Below, in pieces: positions 29,308-36,788 of a stretch of DNA of 64,000 nt. The first letter of the stretch is position 1. Each line of letters opens with the position of its first letter. Where the stretch lies: assembly GCA_026625625.1 (NCBI GenBank), contig CP113055.1, positions 3,207,001-3,271,000 of the forward strand. Direction: 5' to 3'. A program made the translations under genes and the position numbers. The DNA comes from Blastomonas sp. SL216 (GTDB lineage Bacteria; Pseudomonadota; Alphaproteobacteria; Sphingomonadales; Sphingomonadaceae). A model generated the notes under the pieces. It did no database searches. It was not told the origin of the DNA and was given only the letters and a program-made list of their open reading frames with translations.

Positions 29308-30528
29308 ATGGACTATGAGGGGTTTTTCCAGAGCGAAATCGATACGATCCGTGATGAGGGACGCTATCGCATCTTCGCCGAGCTGGAACGCCATCGCGGC
29401 CGCTTTCCGCACGCCACGCGCTATACCGAAGAGGGGACCGACGAGGTCACCGTCTGGTGCTCGAACGACTATCTCGGCATGGGCCAGCATCCCGATGTGC
29501 TGAAGGCGATGCACGACACGCTCGACCAGTGCGGTGCGGGCGCAGGCGGCACGCGCAACATCTCGGGCACCAATCATCACCATGTGCTGCTCGAGGCCGA
29601 GCTCGCCGACCTGCATGGCAAGGAATCGGCTTTGCTGTTCACCTCGGGCTATGTCTCCAACTGGGCGGCGCTCGGCACTTTGGCGGCCAAGCTGCCCAAT
29701 TGCGTCGTGCTGTCGGACGCCGGCAACCATGCCTCGATGATCGAAGGCATCCGCCACAGCCGCGCCGAATGCCTGAAGTTCAAGCATAACGATCCGGCAG
29801 ATCTCGACCGGCTGCTCGCCGGCATCGCGCCCGGTCGGCCCAAGCTGGTCGCGTTCGAAAGCGTCTATTCGATGGACGGCGATATCGCGCCGATCGCGGA
29901 GATTCTCGACGTGTGCGAAAAGCACGGTGCGATGAGCTATATCGACGAAGTCCATGCGGTTGGCCTGTACGGCCCGCGCGGTGGCGGCATTGCCGAGCGC
30001 GAAGGCCTGATGGACCGGATCACCGTGATCGAAGGGACGCTGGGCAAGGCATTCGGCGTGATGGGCGGCTATATCGCTGCGTCCGCCGCTCTGTGCGATT
30101 TCGTCCGCAGCTTTGCCAGCGGCTTCATCTTCACCACCGCCTTGCCGCCCGCGCTCGCCGCCGGTGCCACTGCCAGCATCCGCCACCTCAAGGCCAGCCA
30201 GATGGAGCGTGCGCGCCACCAGGAGCGCGTTGCCAAGGTACGCAAGCGGCTGGACCTGATGGGCATCCCGCATCTCGACAATCCCAGCCACATCATTCCG
30301 GTGATGGTCGGCGATCCGCACAAGTGTAAACGGATCAGCGACTGGCTGCTGGAAAATCACGGGATCTATGTGCAGCCGATCAACTATCCCACCGTGCCCA
30401 AGGGCACCGAGCGGCTGCGCATCACGCCTTCGCCGGTGCACAGCGATGGCGATTGCGACAAGCTGCTCCACGCGTTGAGCGATATCTGGTCGCAATGCGA
30501 GCTGGCGCGGCGGGAAATGGCTGCCTGA
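29308..30528 (+). CDS. hemA: 5-aminolevulinate synthase
   Basis: A 406-residue PLP enzyme that condenses glycine and succinyl-CoA to 5-aminolevulinate, the C4 route of tetrapyrrole synthesis. The PLP lysine is Lys247 in [31 protein letters not shown] (~76-92) and [17 protein letters not shown] (~211-227) are the classic ALAS segments. Start ATG 29308 has AAGAAGGAG seven bases ahead, better than the GTG at 29302. Last gene of the long run, so precursor supply is tied to pigment genes. Confidence 0.96.
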   Translation: MDYEGFFQSEIDTIRDEGRYRIFAELERHRGRFPHATRYTEEGTDEVTVWCSNDYLGMGQHPDVLKAMHDTLDQCGAGAGGTRNISGTNHHHVLLEAELADLHGKESALLFTSGYVSNWAALGTLAAKLPNCVVLSDAGNHASMIEGIRHSRAECLKFKHNDPADLDRLLAGIAPGRPKLVAFESVYSMDGDIAPIAEILDVCEKHGAMSYIDEVHAVGLYGPRGGGIAEREGLMDRITVIEGTLGKAFGVMGGYIAASAALCDFVRSFASGFIFTTALPPALAAGATASIRHLKASQMERARHQERVAKVRKRLDLMGIPHLDNPSHIIPVMVGDPHKCKRISDWLLENHGIYVQPINYPTVPKGTERLRITPSPVHSDGDCDKLLHALSDIWSQCELARREMAA

Positions 30529-30550
30529 GCCCGGTCAACGTTACCTGCGG

Positions 30551-30579
30551 GATTCCCGCGAAAGCGGGAACCCCGCTTC
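30551..30579. repeat. Palindromic intergenic element after hemA
   Basis: TTCCCGC-GAAA-GCGGGAA forms a seven-pair hairpin (30553-30570) with a GAAA loop, followed by ACCCCGCTTCT. Very similar words (ATTCCCG, CCCGCTTCTGC) occur at 50281-50360. This is a dispersed short palindromic element; it may also help end the hemA transcript. Confidence 0.55.
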
Positions 30580-30664
30580 TGCGCTGACCGTTCAGCAGGA
30601 AGCGGGAGCCATCCCTTTGCGGCGTTGACGGTGACGGGGTCATGATGCACTCTCCACCAACAAA

Positions 30665-30692
30665 AAAGGCCGCTCCCCAAGGAGCGGCCTTT
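30665..30692. terminator. Intrinsic terminator, cytochrome c gene (possibly bidirectional)
   Basis: AAGGCCGCTCC (30666-30676) pairs with GGAGCGGCCTT (30681-30691) around a CCAA loop. On the minus strand the stem is followed by a run of U, so it fits as the terminator of the cytochrome c gene whose stop is at 30724. It could also stop read-through from hemA. Confidence 0.85.
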
Positions 30693-30723
30693 CGTGTTTC
30701 GGCGCGTACCGTGATCGGGTCGA

Positions 30724-31245
30724 TCAGGGCTGCTGCAGATAGGCGATGATATCGGCGCGCTTCTGCGCGTCGGGCAGGCCGGCAAACACCATCTTGGTGC
30801 CGGGAACCACGCGGGCCGGCTTTTCCAGATACTGGAACAGCTTTTCCGGGGTCCAGGTGATGCCGCTGTTCTTGTTGGCGGGCGAATAGTTGAAGCCTTC
30901 GACCGAACCGGCGGCACGACCGACGATGCCGGCGAGCGAGGGGCCGACACGGTTCTGACCGGCTTCCTTCACGTGGCAGGTCTTGCACTGAACGAAGACC
31001 TTCTCGCCTTCGGCAGCATTGCCGGTGAAATCGGCCAGCTTCTTGCCGTCCAGCGTATCGGTGTTGTCGGCAGCGGGGGCCTCGGCAGCGGCCGGGGTCG
31101 CAGCGGGGGCTTCGGCGCCAGCGTCAGCAGCCGGTGCGGCGGCTTCTTCTTCGGCCTTGGGGGTTTCGCTGCCACCCGAGCAGGCGGCCAGCAACGCGAC
31201 GCCGGCGAAAACGCCAGCATAGCGCAGTGCATTCAATCTGGACAT
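30724..31245 (-). CDS. Lipoprotein-anchored class I cytochrome c
   Basis: A 173-residue mono-haem cytochrome. The N-terminus ends in a lipobox LLAAC (Cys22), so it should be lipid-anchored on the periplasmic face. A flexible Ala/Glu/Pro linker covers residues ~26-62. Haem binding is CKTCH (87-91) and the likely axial Met is Met152 in PGTKMVFAG. The fold resembles cytochrome c2/c552 (GPSLAGIVGRAAGSVEGFNY). Position next to hemA matches the cycA site of related clusters, so electron donation to the reaction centre or an oxidase is likely. AGAGGAGAG precedes ATG 31245. It converges with hemA. Confidence 0.88.
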   Translation of the reverse strand: MSRLNALRYAGVFAGVALLAACSGGSETPKAEEEAAAPAADAGAEAPAATPAAAEAPAADNTDTLDGKKLADFTGNAAEGEKVFVQCKTCHVKEAGQNRVGPSLAGIVGRAAGSVEGFNYSPANKNSGITWTPEKLFQYLEKPARVVPGTKMVFAGLPDAQKRADIIAYLQQP

Positions 31246-31511
31246 GAACTCTCCTCTTGCTCGGCGACATTCGCCCTGAAGCAACGGTCAATATAGACGA
31301 GCCGGACCCGTTGAAAAGATGGGAAGGCGCGACATGAACGCCGGATGAAGAAAAATGTTCACGGAAAATGGCATGGGGCGTGAAAATTTACCTGTTTTTC
31401 CAGCGTCCGCGCCGGAACGCCCGTCCGCAGTGCCCGGCTGCGCGCTGCGGCCGATCTGAATCGCCGCGCGGCGCGTTGAGGCGAAATGGGGGCGCTCGAA
31501 GGAGACGAACG

Positions 31512-31874
31512 ATGAGCAAGCTGATCCGCACCGCCCTGGCCGGCGCGCTGCCGCTGGTGTTTCTGGCTCTGCCGGCGCAGGCCGGAACCCCGCGCACCCT
31601 TCCGGCGCGCGACGGCGAACATGCGCCGGTGATTCGCACCGAACCGGTGCAGGGCGTCTTCAACCAGTCCTGGTACAATTATGTCGCCGATATCAACGAG
31701 GCGGACAAGGAACTGACCAGCGACCTCAAGCGCGCCACCGACCGCGAAGACCGGGCCGATGCGTGGGAGGAATATGAGGTCGAACTGGCCGATGCCGACA
31801 AGGATTATGTCAAGGAAATGCGCCAGCGTGGCTACAAGGTCGGCCGTGTGACGGTCGTGGCCTATAACGACTGA
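31512..31874 (+). CDS. Small periplasmic protein of unknown function
   Basis: A 120-residue protein with a signal peptide (residues 1-24, ending PAQAG). The mature part is highly charged and mostly helical: NYVADINEADKELTSDLKRA then DADKDYVKEMRQRGYKVGRV. I do not recognise the family. GGAG lies before the ATG. It stands alone between the divergent cytochrome c gene and the convergent oxygenase. A longer reading from 31368 lacks a signal peptide start and is rejected. Confidence 0.65.
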   Translation: MSKLIRTALAGALPLVFLALPAQAGTPRTLPARDGEHAPVIRTEPVQGVFNQSWYNYVADINEADKELTSDLKRATDREDRADAWEEYEVELADADKDYVKEMRQRGYKVGRVTVVAYND

Positions 31875-31917
31875 AGGCGCAGCGGTCCGTCCCCAGGCTC
31901 AGCGGGGACGGGCCTGC

Positions 31918-32598
31918 TTATAGCCAGAAGCCGCGCCTGAACCATTTGGTGATGATGTACTTGGTGCCCGCCGTCACCGGATTGCCGCTGTGCAGCAGAT
32001 ACGGATTGGGGCGGCCATCGGGCGCCATATTGTTCCAGATCAGCAGCATGCCGGTACGCGGCAGCATCTTGAACGACAGCTGCGGAAATTCGGTCTCGCC
32101 GCCGCCTTTGGGTTCGTTGAGGAACACCATCGCGGTCCAGCTGCGTTGCCCGCCTGCCTTGCGTTCCTTTTCCCAATAGGGCTGGTCGGTGTGGAAATAG
32201 TCGTGATGCGCCTTGAACTGCTGGCCTACCGCATAACGCTGACCCTGCAGCGTCTCGCCGCGGCGCGGATCGATGCCGGTCAGCCCGCAGATGCGGTCGT
32301 CGATGCGCAGCACGTCCGGGTGCCAGCGATCAAGATTGCAGCTATAGCTGGTGCGAAAGTCGCTCTGGTCGCCGGTGCCTGCGCGATACAGCTCTGACGG
32401 GATGGCATCGGCATCGATCATGGCGATCAGCTCGGCGCATTCGGCCTTGCTCATGAAATCCTGGTAGCAATAGACCTGCATCGGCACGCGCACGTCGTCA
32501 AAGGCAATGCGCTGGATGCGCGGATGCGCCTCGAGCCGCACGCCGACGTCTCGCCCGATCCTGGCCAGTTCGCGCCGGTGGAGGAAATCGCTGATCAT
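31918..32598 (-). CDS. Prolyl 4-hydroxylase-like 2OG-Fe(II) oxygenase
   Basis: A 226-residue enzyme with the double-stranded beta-helix iron site: His-x-Asp in FKAHHDYFH (~130), distal His in YLLHSGNPV and the 2-oxoglutarate Lys in AGTKYIITKWF near the end. The 2OG-Fe(II) family of P4H type hydroxylates prolines or similar targets; the substrate here is unknown. ATG 32598 is chosen because an in-frame start at 32691 would include the hairpin at 32655-32688. It lies downstream of the RcnB-like gene. Confidence 0.85.
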   Translation of the reverse strand: MISDFLHRRELARIGRDVGVRLEAHPRIQRIAFDDVRVPMQVYCYQDFMSKAECAELIAMIDADAIPSELYRAGTGDQSDFRTSYSCNLDRWHPDVLRIDDRICGLTGIDPRRGETLQGQRYAVGQQFKAHHDYFHTDQPYWEKERKAGGQRSWTAMVFLNEPKGGGETEFPQLSFKMLPRTGMLLIWNNMAPDGRPNPYLLHSGNPVTAGTKYIITKWFRRGFWL

Positions 32599-32654
32599 CG
32601 TCAGCGTGGTTGCGCCGACCGCCTGCCTGCTGTCAACCCGCCGCAGCAGACGCA

Positions 32655-32688
32655 GAACGACCCGCCAGAGGGTTCCAGCGGGTCGTTC
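32655..32688. terminator. Hairpin after the RcnB-like gene
   Basis: GAACGACCCGC (32655-32665) and GCGGGTCGTTC (32678-32688) form an 11-pair perfect stem with a 12-base loop, 25 bases beyond the stop of the RcnB-like gene on the minus strand. There is no strong U-run after it, so it may be a processing or weak termination signal. Confidence 0.55.
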
Positions 32689-32712
32689 CAAGTCGCAGCA
32701 TGCGTTGCTGTC

Positions 32713-33780
32713 TTACCAGAAAAAGTCGTTGATCACATCCACTACCTCGCCGGTATAGACATCGACCAGCAGCACATCGCCATAATAGCGGACCCAGCGG
32801 AACTGGCCATAAGCGGGCGGCAGGCGATAGGCCCAGGGATCGTTGATCCAGAAGCTGCTGGCAAAGAAGGGCGCGCCAAGCGTGAAGCCTATGCCGATGC
32901 GGCGATAGTTCCATCCGCGCACCGGCGGATAATAGCGCCCGACGTTGAAGAATGTGCGGTTCTGGTTGCGCCAGCCATACCAGTCATAGCGCCGGTCGTT
33001 GCGCCAGCCGCGATCCCAACCGCGTCCCCGGCCGTCCCAATCACGCCCGTTCCAGCCCCGGTTAGCATAGCCGCGCCGGCCCCAATCCTGGCGGTTATCG
33101 CGATAGTCGCGCCGATCCGCGCGCCGGTCTTGCCGGAAATCGCGGCGATCATCGCGACGGTCGGCGCGGAAATCGCGCGTATCGCCGCGCCGGTCGACAC
33201 GAAAGTCCTGACGGTCCTCGCGCCGGTCAGCGCGGAATTCAGGCCGCGTTACCTCGCCATTGCGGAAATCCTGCCGGTCGGCCCGGCGTTCCTGGCGGAA
33301 GTTGCGCTGGTCACCGCGCAGCTCGCGCTGGAAATCCTGCCGGTCGCCGCGCCGTTCCTGACGGAAGTCCTGACGATCTGCGCGCCGTTCCTGCCGGAAT
33401 TCGCGTGGGGTATCGACGCGCGCGGTGCCGATGTTGCTGCGGTCCTGCCCGCGGAACGCACGTCCGCCGCCAAAGCCGCCACCGCCGCGCATTTCGCGAC
33501 CGCCGCCGCCGCCGCCGCGATTGCCCCGGAACTCGCCGCCGCCACGGCGACCTTCGCGCTGCTGGGCGGCGGGCTCAAGGCCGGTGCTTGCCGCGATGTC
33601 GGCGCTGCCATCGGGCCAGGCGAATTCGGCCGCATCGGCCTCGCTGTGCGGCAGGAACAGGCTCGCCGCGGCCAGCGCCGCCAGCGCGATCGGCAGGCGG
33701 AAATACCGGCCCTTCAACCGCTGGCCCAGCGGGCGGGCATATTCGAGGGAAACGGGCTGTACAAAGGGGGTTGGTGACAT
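32713..33780 (-). CDS. RcnB-like periplasmic protein with 11-residue repeats
   Basis: A 355-residue exported protein. The start ATG 33780 gives a long signal peptide with hydrophobic core LPIALAALAAASLFL ending ADAAEF. After a Gly/Arg-rich stretch (~75-112), residues ~128-233 hold ten copies of a repeat of the form FRQERRADRQD. The C-terminus (YRLPPAYGQFRWVRYYGDVL, then VDVYTGEVVDVINDFFW) is the RcnB domain, linked to Ni/Co homeostasis in E. coli. The repeat makes the protein extremely rich in Arg and Asp and probably disordered. Metal role is inferred from the domain only. Confidence 0.8.
   Translation of the reverse strand: MSPTPFVQPVSLEYARPLGQRLKGRYFRLPIALAALAAASLFLPHSEADAAEFAWPDGSADIAASTGLEPAAQQREGRRGGGEFRGNRGGGGGGREMRGGGGFGGGRAFRGQDRSNIGTARVDTPREFRQERRADRQDFRQERRGDRQDFQRELRGDQRNFRQERRADRQDFRNGEVTRPEFRADRREDRQDFRVDRRGDTRDFRADRRDDRRDFRQDRRADRRDYRDNRQDWGRRGYANRGWNGRDWDGRGRGWDRGWRNDRRYDWYGWRNQNRTFFNVGRYYPPVRGWNYRRIGIGFTLGAPFFASSFWINDPWAYRLPPAYGQFRWVRYYGDVLLVDVYTGEVVDVINDFFW
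33082..33399 (-). repeat. Tandem 33-bp coding repeats in the RcnB-like gene
   Basis: Ten diverged units encode FR-x-(D/E)-RR-x-D-x-x-D; the Phe/Tyr recurs every 11 residues, with one 10-residue unit in the middle. This is a coding array, not a CRISPR: the units are contiguous and stay in frame. Confidence 0.8.
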
Positions 33781-33900
33781 GACCAAAATCGACCTTTCGA
33801 TAATGGCCTGGGCAATCGTGTCGGCAACCACGCGGCACAGGACTGTTGGTATTGCACAAGGGTTACGCCGCGCTGCCTGACCCGCAGCTTAACCGAATTT

Positions 33901-33947
33901 GTATACAGTATTCACGATTGTAAAACTTTTCGACCTATTTTGTATAC
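33901..33947. promoter_or_regulatory. AT-rich control region with inverted repeat upstream of the MOSC gene
   Basis: GTATACA (33901-33907) and TGTATAC (33941-33947) form a perfect 7-bp inverted repeat 33 bases apart in a markedly AT-rich stretch. A possible promoter lies inside (TTGTAA at 33918, TATACC at 33943, spacer 19). The right arm overlaps the -10, which suits an operator. The protein that would bind is unknown. Confidence 0.4.
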
Positions 33948-34030
33948 CATAATTGCCAATGGAAACCTTTGCAGCAAAAATGAAGGAATTGCATTGCGCG
34001 CACAATAATTGCGGCGTATTCTGCAACTGC

Positions 34031-34696
34031 ATGAGTTCGCAAGCGGTCCGTGTTCTGGCGCTGCTCACAGGCAAGCCCCGTCCTTTTCGTGAAGATGGCA
34101 CGAAAAGCTCCATTGCGCGTCAACCGGTGACCGGGCCTGTCATGCTCAACACGCTCGGATTTGAGGGCGACGAGGTGGCCGATCCGGTCCATCACGGTGG
34201 CCCGGACATGGCGATCCACCATTATCCGTTCGATCATTATGCCTATTGGCAGCAAAAGCTCGATTCGCACAAATTGCTGCTGAAGCCCGGTGCGTTCGGC
34301 GAGAATATCTCGACGCGCGGTCTGGTGGAAAGCGAGATGCGCATCGGTGACCGCTTTCGCCTGGGCGAGGCTCTGGTGGAACTGACCAAGGGCCGCCAGC
34401 CGTGCTGGAAGGTCGATCACCGCTTCGGCGTGTCGGGCAAGCAATCGGTGATGACCGAGATCGTCCGCACGGCGCGCTGCGGTTTCTATTACCGCGTGCT
34501 GGAGCCGGGCCTAGTCCAGGCCGGCGATGTGATGCGGCTGGTCGAGCCGGGCCCCACCGCCTGGACCGTGGACCGGGTGTTCCGCCTGCTCGTCGCCGGG
34601 CAGTACAAGGCAGAGCCCGAGGCGGTGCGTGCGCTCGCCGATCTGCCGCAGCTTGCCGCCGACTGGCGCAAAAGGGCGTCGGCGCTCGCCGATTGA
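34031..34696 (+). CDS. MOSC domain-containing protein (YiiM-like)
   Basis: A 221-residue MOSC protein. The core shows HHGGPDMAIHHYPFDHYAYW (~45-64), GAFGENISTRGL and the conserved cysteine in KGRQPCWKVDHRFG. MOSC proteins bind sulfur or molybdenum cofactor; YiiM types reduce N-hydroxylated bases. ATG 34031 is chosen because VRVLALLTGKPRPF then sits at the usual N-terminus. An ATG at 33959 would add 24 residues including three nearby cysteines. A predicted promoter lies at 33918-33948. Confidence 0.82.
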   Translation: MSSQAVRVLALLTGKPRPFREDGTKSSIARQPVTGPVMLNTLGFEGDEVADPVHHGGPDMAIHHYPFDHYAYWQQKLDSHKLLLKPGAFGENISTRGLVESEMRIGDRFRLGEALVELTKGRQPCWKVDHRFGVSGKQSVMTEIVRTARCGFYYRVLEPGLVQAGDVMRLVEPGPTAWTVDRVFRLLVAGQYKAEPEAVRALADLPQLAADWRKRASALAD

Positions 34697-34706
34697 AGGG
34701 GAAAGC

Positions 34707-35894
34707 ATGAGCCTGAAATACCTGCCGTTGCTGGCGCTTGCCTGCGTGTCCGGCCCGCTGGTGGCGCAGGATGCCGCAAAGCCGGCCGAGATCCACCAGG
34801 CGATCCTGACGCTCGACACGCATCTCGACAGCCCGGCCAATCTGGATCAGCCCGGCTGGCGCATCACCGATCGGCACGATGTGCTGCACGACACCACCCA
34901 GGTCGATCTGCCGCGCATGATCGAAGGCGGGCTCGATGGTGGCTTCTGGGTGATCTATACCGATCAGGGCCCCAATGACGCGCGCGGCTATGCCGTCGCG
35001 CTGGCGCACGCACTCAAGCGGCTGCACCAGATCCACGATTTTGTCGCCGCCAATCCGCAGAGCTTCGCCATCGCCACCAGGGCATCCGACGCGGCGCGCA
35101 TCGCCGCCGCCGGACAGCGCATCGTCTATCTGTCGATGGAAAACAGCTATCCGCTGGGCAATGACATCGCCAATCTCGACGCCTTCTACCAGCTGGGCCT
35201 GCGCATGGCGGGGCCGGTGCATAATGGCACCAATCAGCTCGCCGATTCAACCAATGGCGAGGCGGTGCATGGGGGGCTCAGCGATCTGGGCAGGGCCTGG
35301 GTGCGCGAGGCGAACCGGCTGGGCATCATCATCGATGCCAGCCACGCCGCCGACAGCACCTTCGATCAGCTGCTCGAACTCTCCAAGGCGCCGATCATCC
35401 TTTCGCATTCGGGCCCCAAGGCGCTGCACGACCACCCCCGCAACCTGGACGATGCGCGGCTCAAGGCGCTCGCGGCCAAGGGCGGGGTGATCCAGGTCAA
35501 CAGCCTGTTCCTTTCACCCGACAAGCCGCGCCCGACGGTCGAAGCGCTGCGCCCGGAGATGGAAAAGGCCGCCAGCCTGCCGCCTGAGGAGCGCGCCGCG
35601 CTGATGAAGCAATGGGCCGAGGCCAATGCCGCAGAGCCGCGCTCCGGCACCGATTTCGACCGCTATATGGAGGCGATCTTCTATTGCATCGATCTGGTCG
35701 GCGTCGACCATGTCGGCATCGGTGCGGACTGGGATGGCGGCGGCGGGGTGATCGGGCTCAACCAGATCAACCAGATCTCGAAGATCACCGAGGCATTGCT
35801 TGCGCGCGGGCTCAGCCGCGAACAGGTCGAGAAGATCTGGAGCGGCAATGTGCTGCGCGTGATGGCCGAGGTGGAGCGCGTCGCGGGCAAGTGA
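34707..35894 (+). CDS. Membrane dipeptidase, peptidase family M19
   Basis: A 395-residue zinc dipeptidase of the renal-dipeptidase family, exported by an N-terminal signal peptide (LPLLALACVSGPLVAQ). Zinc-site residues are visible in LDTHLDSP (His-x-Asp near 38), the Glu of YLSMENSYPL, and the histidines of IIDASHAADSTF and LSHSGPKALHDH. The segment DHVGIGADWDGGGG near the end is also typical. It starts 10 bases after the MOSC gene with GAAGGGGAAAG upstream, so the two may be co-transcribed. It should cleave dipeptides in the periplasm. Confidence 0.9.
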   Translation: MSLKYLPLLALACVSGPLVAQDAAKPAEIHQAILTLDTHLDSPANLDQPGWRITDRHDVLHDTTQVDLPRMIEGGLDGGFWVIYTDQGPNDARGYAVALAHALKRLHQIHDFVAANPQSFAIATRASDAARIAAAGQRIVYLSMENSYPLGNDIANLDAFYQLGLRMAGPVHNGTNQLADSTNGEAVHGGLSDLGRAWVREANRLGIIIDASHAADSTFDQLLELSKAPIILSHSGPKALHDHPRNLDDARLKALAAKGGVIQVNSLFLSPDKPRPTVEALRPEMEKAASLPPEERAALMKQWAEANAAEPRSGTDFDRYMEAIFYCIDLVGVDHVGIGADWDGGGGVIGLNQINQISKITEALLARGLSREQVEKIWSGNVLRVMAEVERVAGK

Positions 35895-35970
35895 GCGCGG
35901 CGCAATTTGGCCGTGCCTTTCACCGAGTTCGGGTATAGGCTCGCGCGGTCCATTCGGCCGGGAGACTGCC

Positions 35971-36351
35971 ATGATGCGCCTTGCCCTTCGCTTGCTTGCC
36001 CTGCTCATCGCGGTGCTCGCCCCGATCTCGCTGGCATCGGCCGCACCGGCCGAGCGCAAGCCCGATCTCGCCGATCTGGTCGCAGGCACCTATAGCGGCG
36101 ACATCATTTCCGATGCGCGCGGTTCGTCGAAATCAGGCGTGACGATCACGGTGACGCGGGTGGCCAAGGACCGGGTATCGATTGCCTGTGACTGCGCGCG
36201 CATCCCCAAGGTGGAAATCCCGATCGAACGCGCGATGGATGCCATTTTGGCGAGCAGCGGCCCGCATGTTTTCCTGATCGAGACCCAGCGCAACCCGCGC
36301 CGGCTGAGCCTGACGATCGACGATGCCTCGCTGAGCGTCGAGAAACAGTAG
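35971..36351 (+). CDS. Small exported protein of unknown function
   Basis: A 126-residue protein with a clear signal peptide (LLALLIAVLAPISLASAAPA). The mature domain is short and beta-rich (GTYSGDIISDARGSSKSGVT, VTITVTRVAKDRV) with a CDCARIP motif holding two cysteines. I do not recognise the family. GGGAGAC precedes the ATG pair at 35971/35974. It sits 76 bases after the dipeptidase gene. Confidence 0.6.
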   Translation: MMRLALRLLALLIAVLAPISLASAAPAERKPDLADLVAGTYSGDIISDARGSSKSGVTITVTRVAKDRVSIACDCARIPKVEIPIERAMDAILASSGPHVFLIETQRNPRRLSLTIDDASLSVEKQ

Positions 36352-36422
36352 GGGGAAAACCCGGCCGCTTCATCCCCCCGCGCATGAGGGGTGAGGGCGA
36401 TGATTAACTCAAGCCCCTGAAA

Positions 36423-36728
36423 TCAGGCCATTTCCACCGCGAACAGCGTCTTGCCCTGATAGCGTTCCTCGTCCGGATTGAACACCGGCTGCGGATCGAA
36501 CTCGCGGTCGGTCAGGGCGACATCGCCCAGCCCGTCGAGCTTGAACGCGCCGACCTTGATCTCGCGCGGGGGCTTGCCGTCGCGCTCCAGCGTCACGCCG
36601 TCCAGATAGAGCTGGTCATGCTTGGTATAGAGGATGTGCGGCGCCAGGCGGATGCGCGTGCGATTATAGGTCGCCTCAAGGCATTTGCGCAGCGCAATCG
36701 CTTCCAGCACGGTCTTGTTCATGTCCAT
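36423..36728 (-). CDS. Small WYL-like single-domain protein
   Basis: A 101-residue soluble protein. The strand pattern CLEATYNRTRIRLAPHILYTK, then LDGVTLERDGKPP and IKVGAFKLDGLGDVALTDREF, resembles a stand-alone WYL/SH3-like ligand-binding domain without DNA-binding part. This is a tentative fold reading. ATG 36728 is preferred over the GTG at 36731; GGGG lies just ahead. Stands alone between two other genes. Confidence 0.6.
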   Translation of the reverse strand: MDMNKTVLEAIALRKCLEATYNRTRIRLAPHILYTKHDQLYLDGVTLERDGKPPREIKVGAFKLDGLGDVALTDREFDPQPVFNPDEERYQGKTLFAVEMA

Positions 36729-36788
36729 CACCCCAATATGACCAATGCGGCAGATGGTTTCAATCGATTTTTGTGCAGTGCAGCATGC

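Noticed and set aside
33082-33399. 33-bp repeats resembling a CRISPR-like array
   Set aside because: Units are contiguous, in frame and without unique spacers; they encode the 11-residue repeat of the RcnB-like protein.
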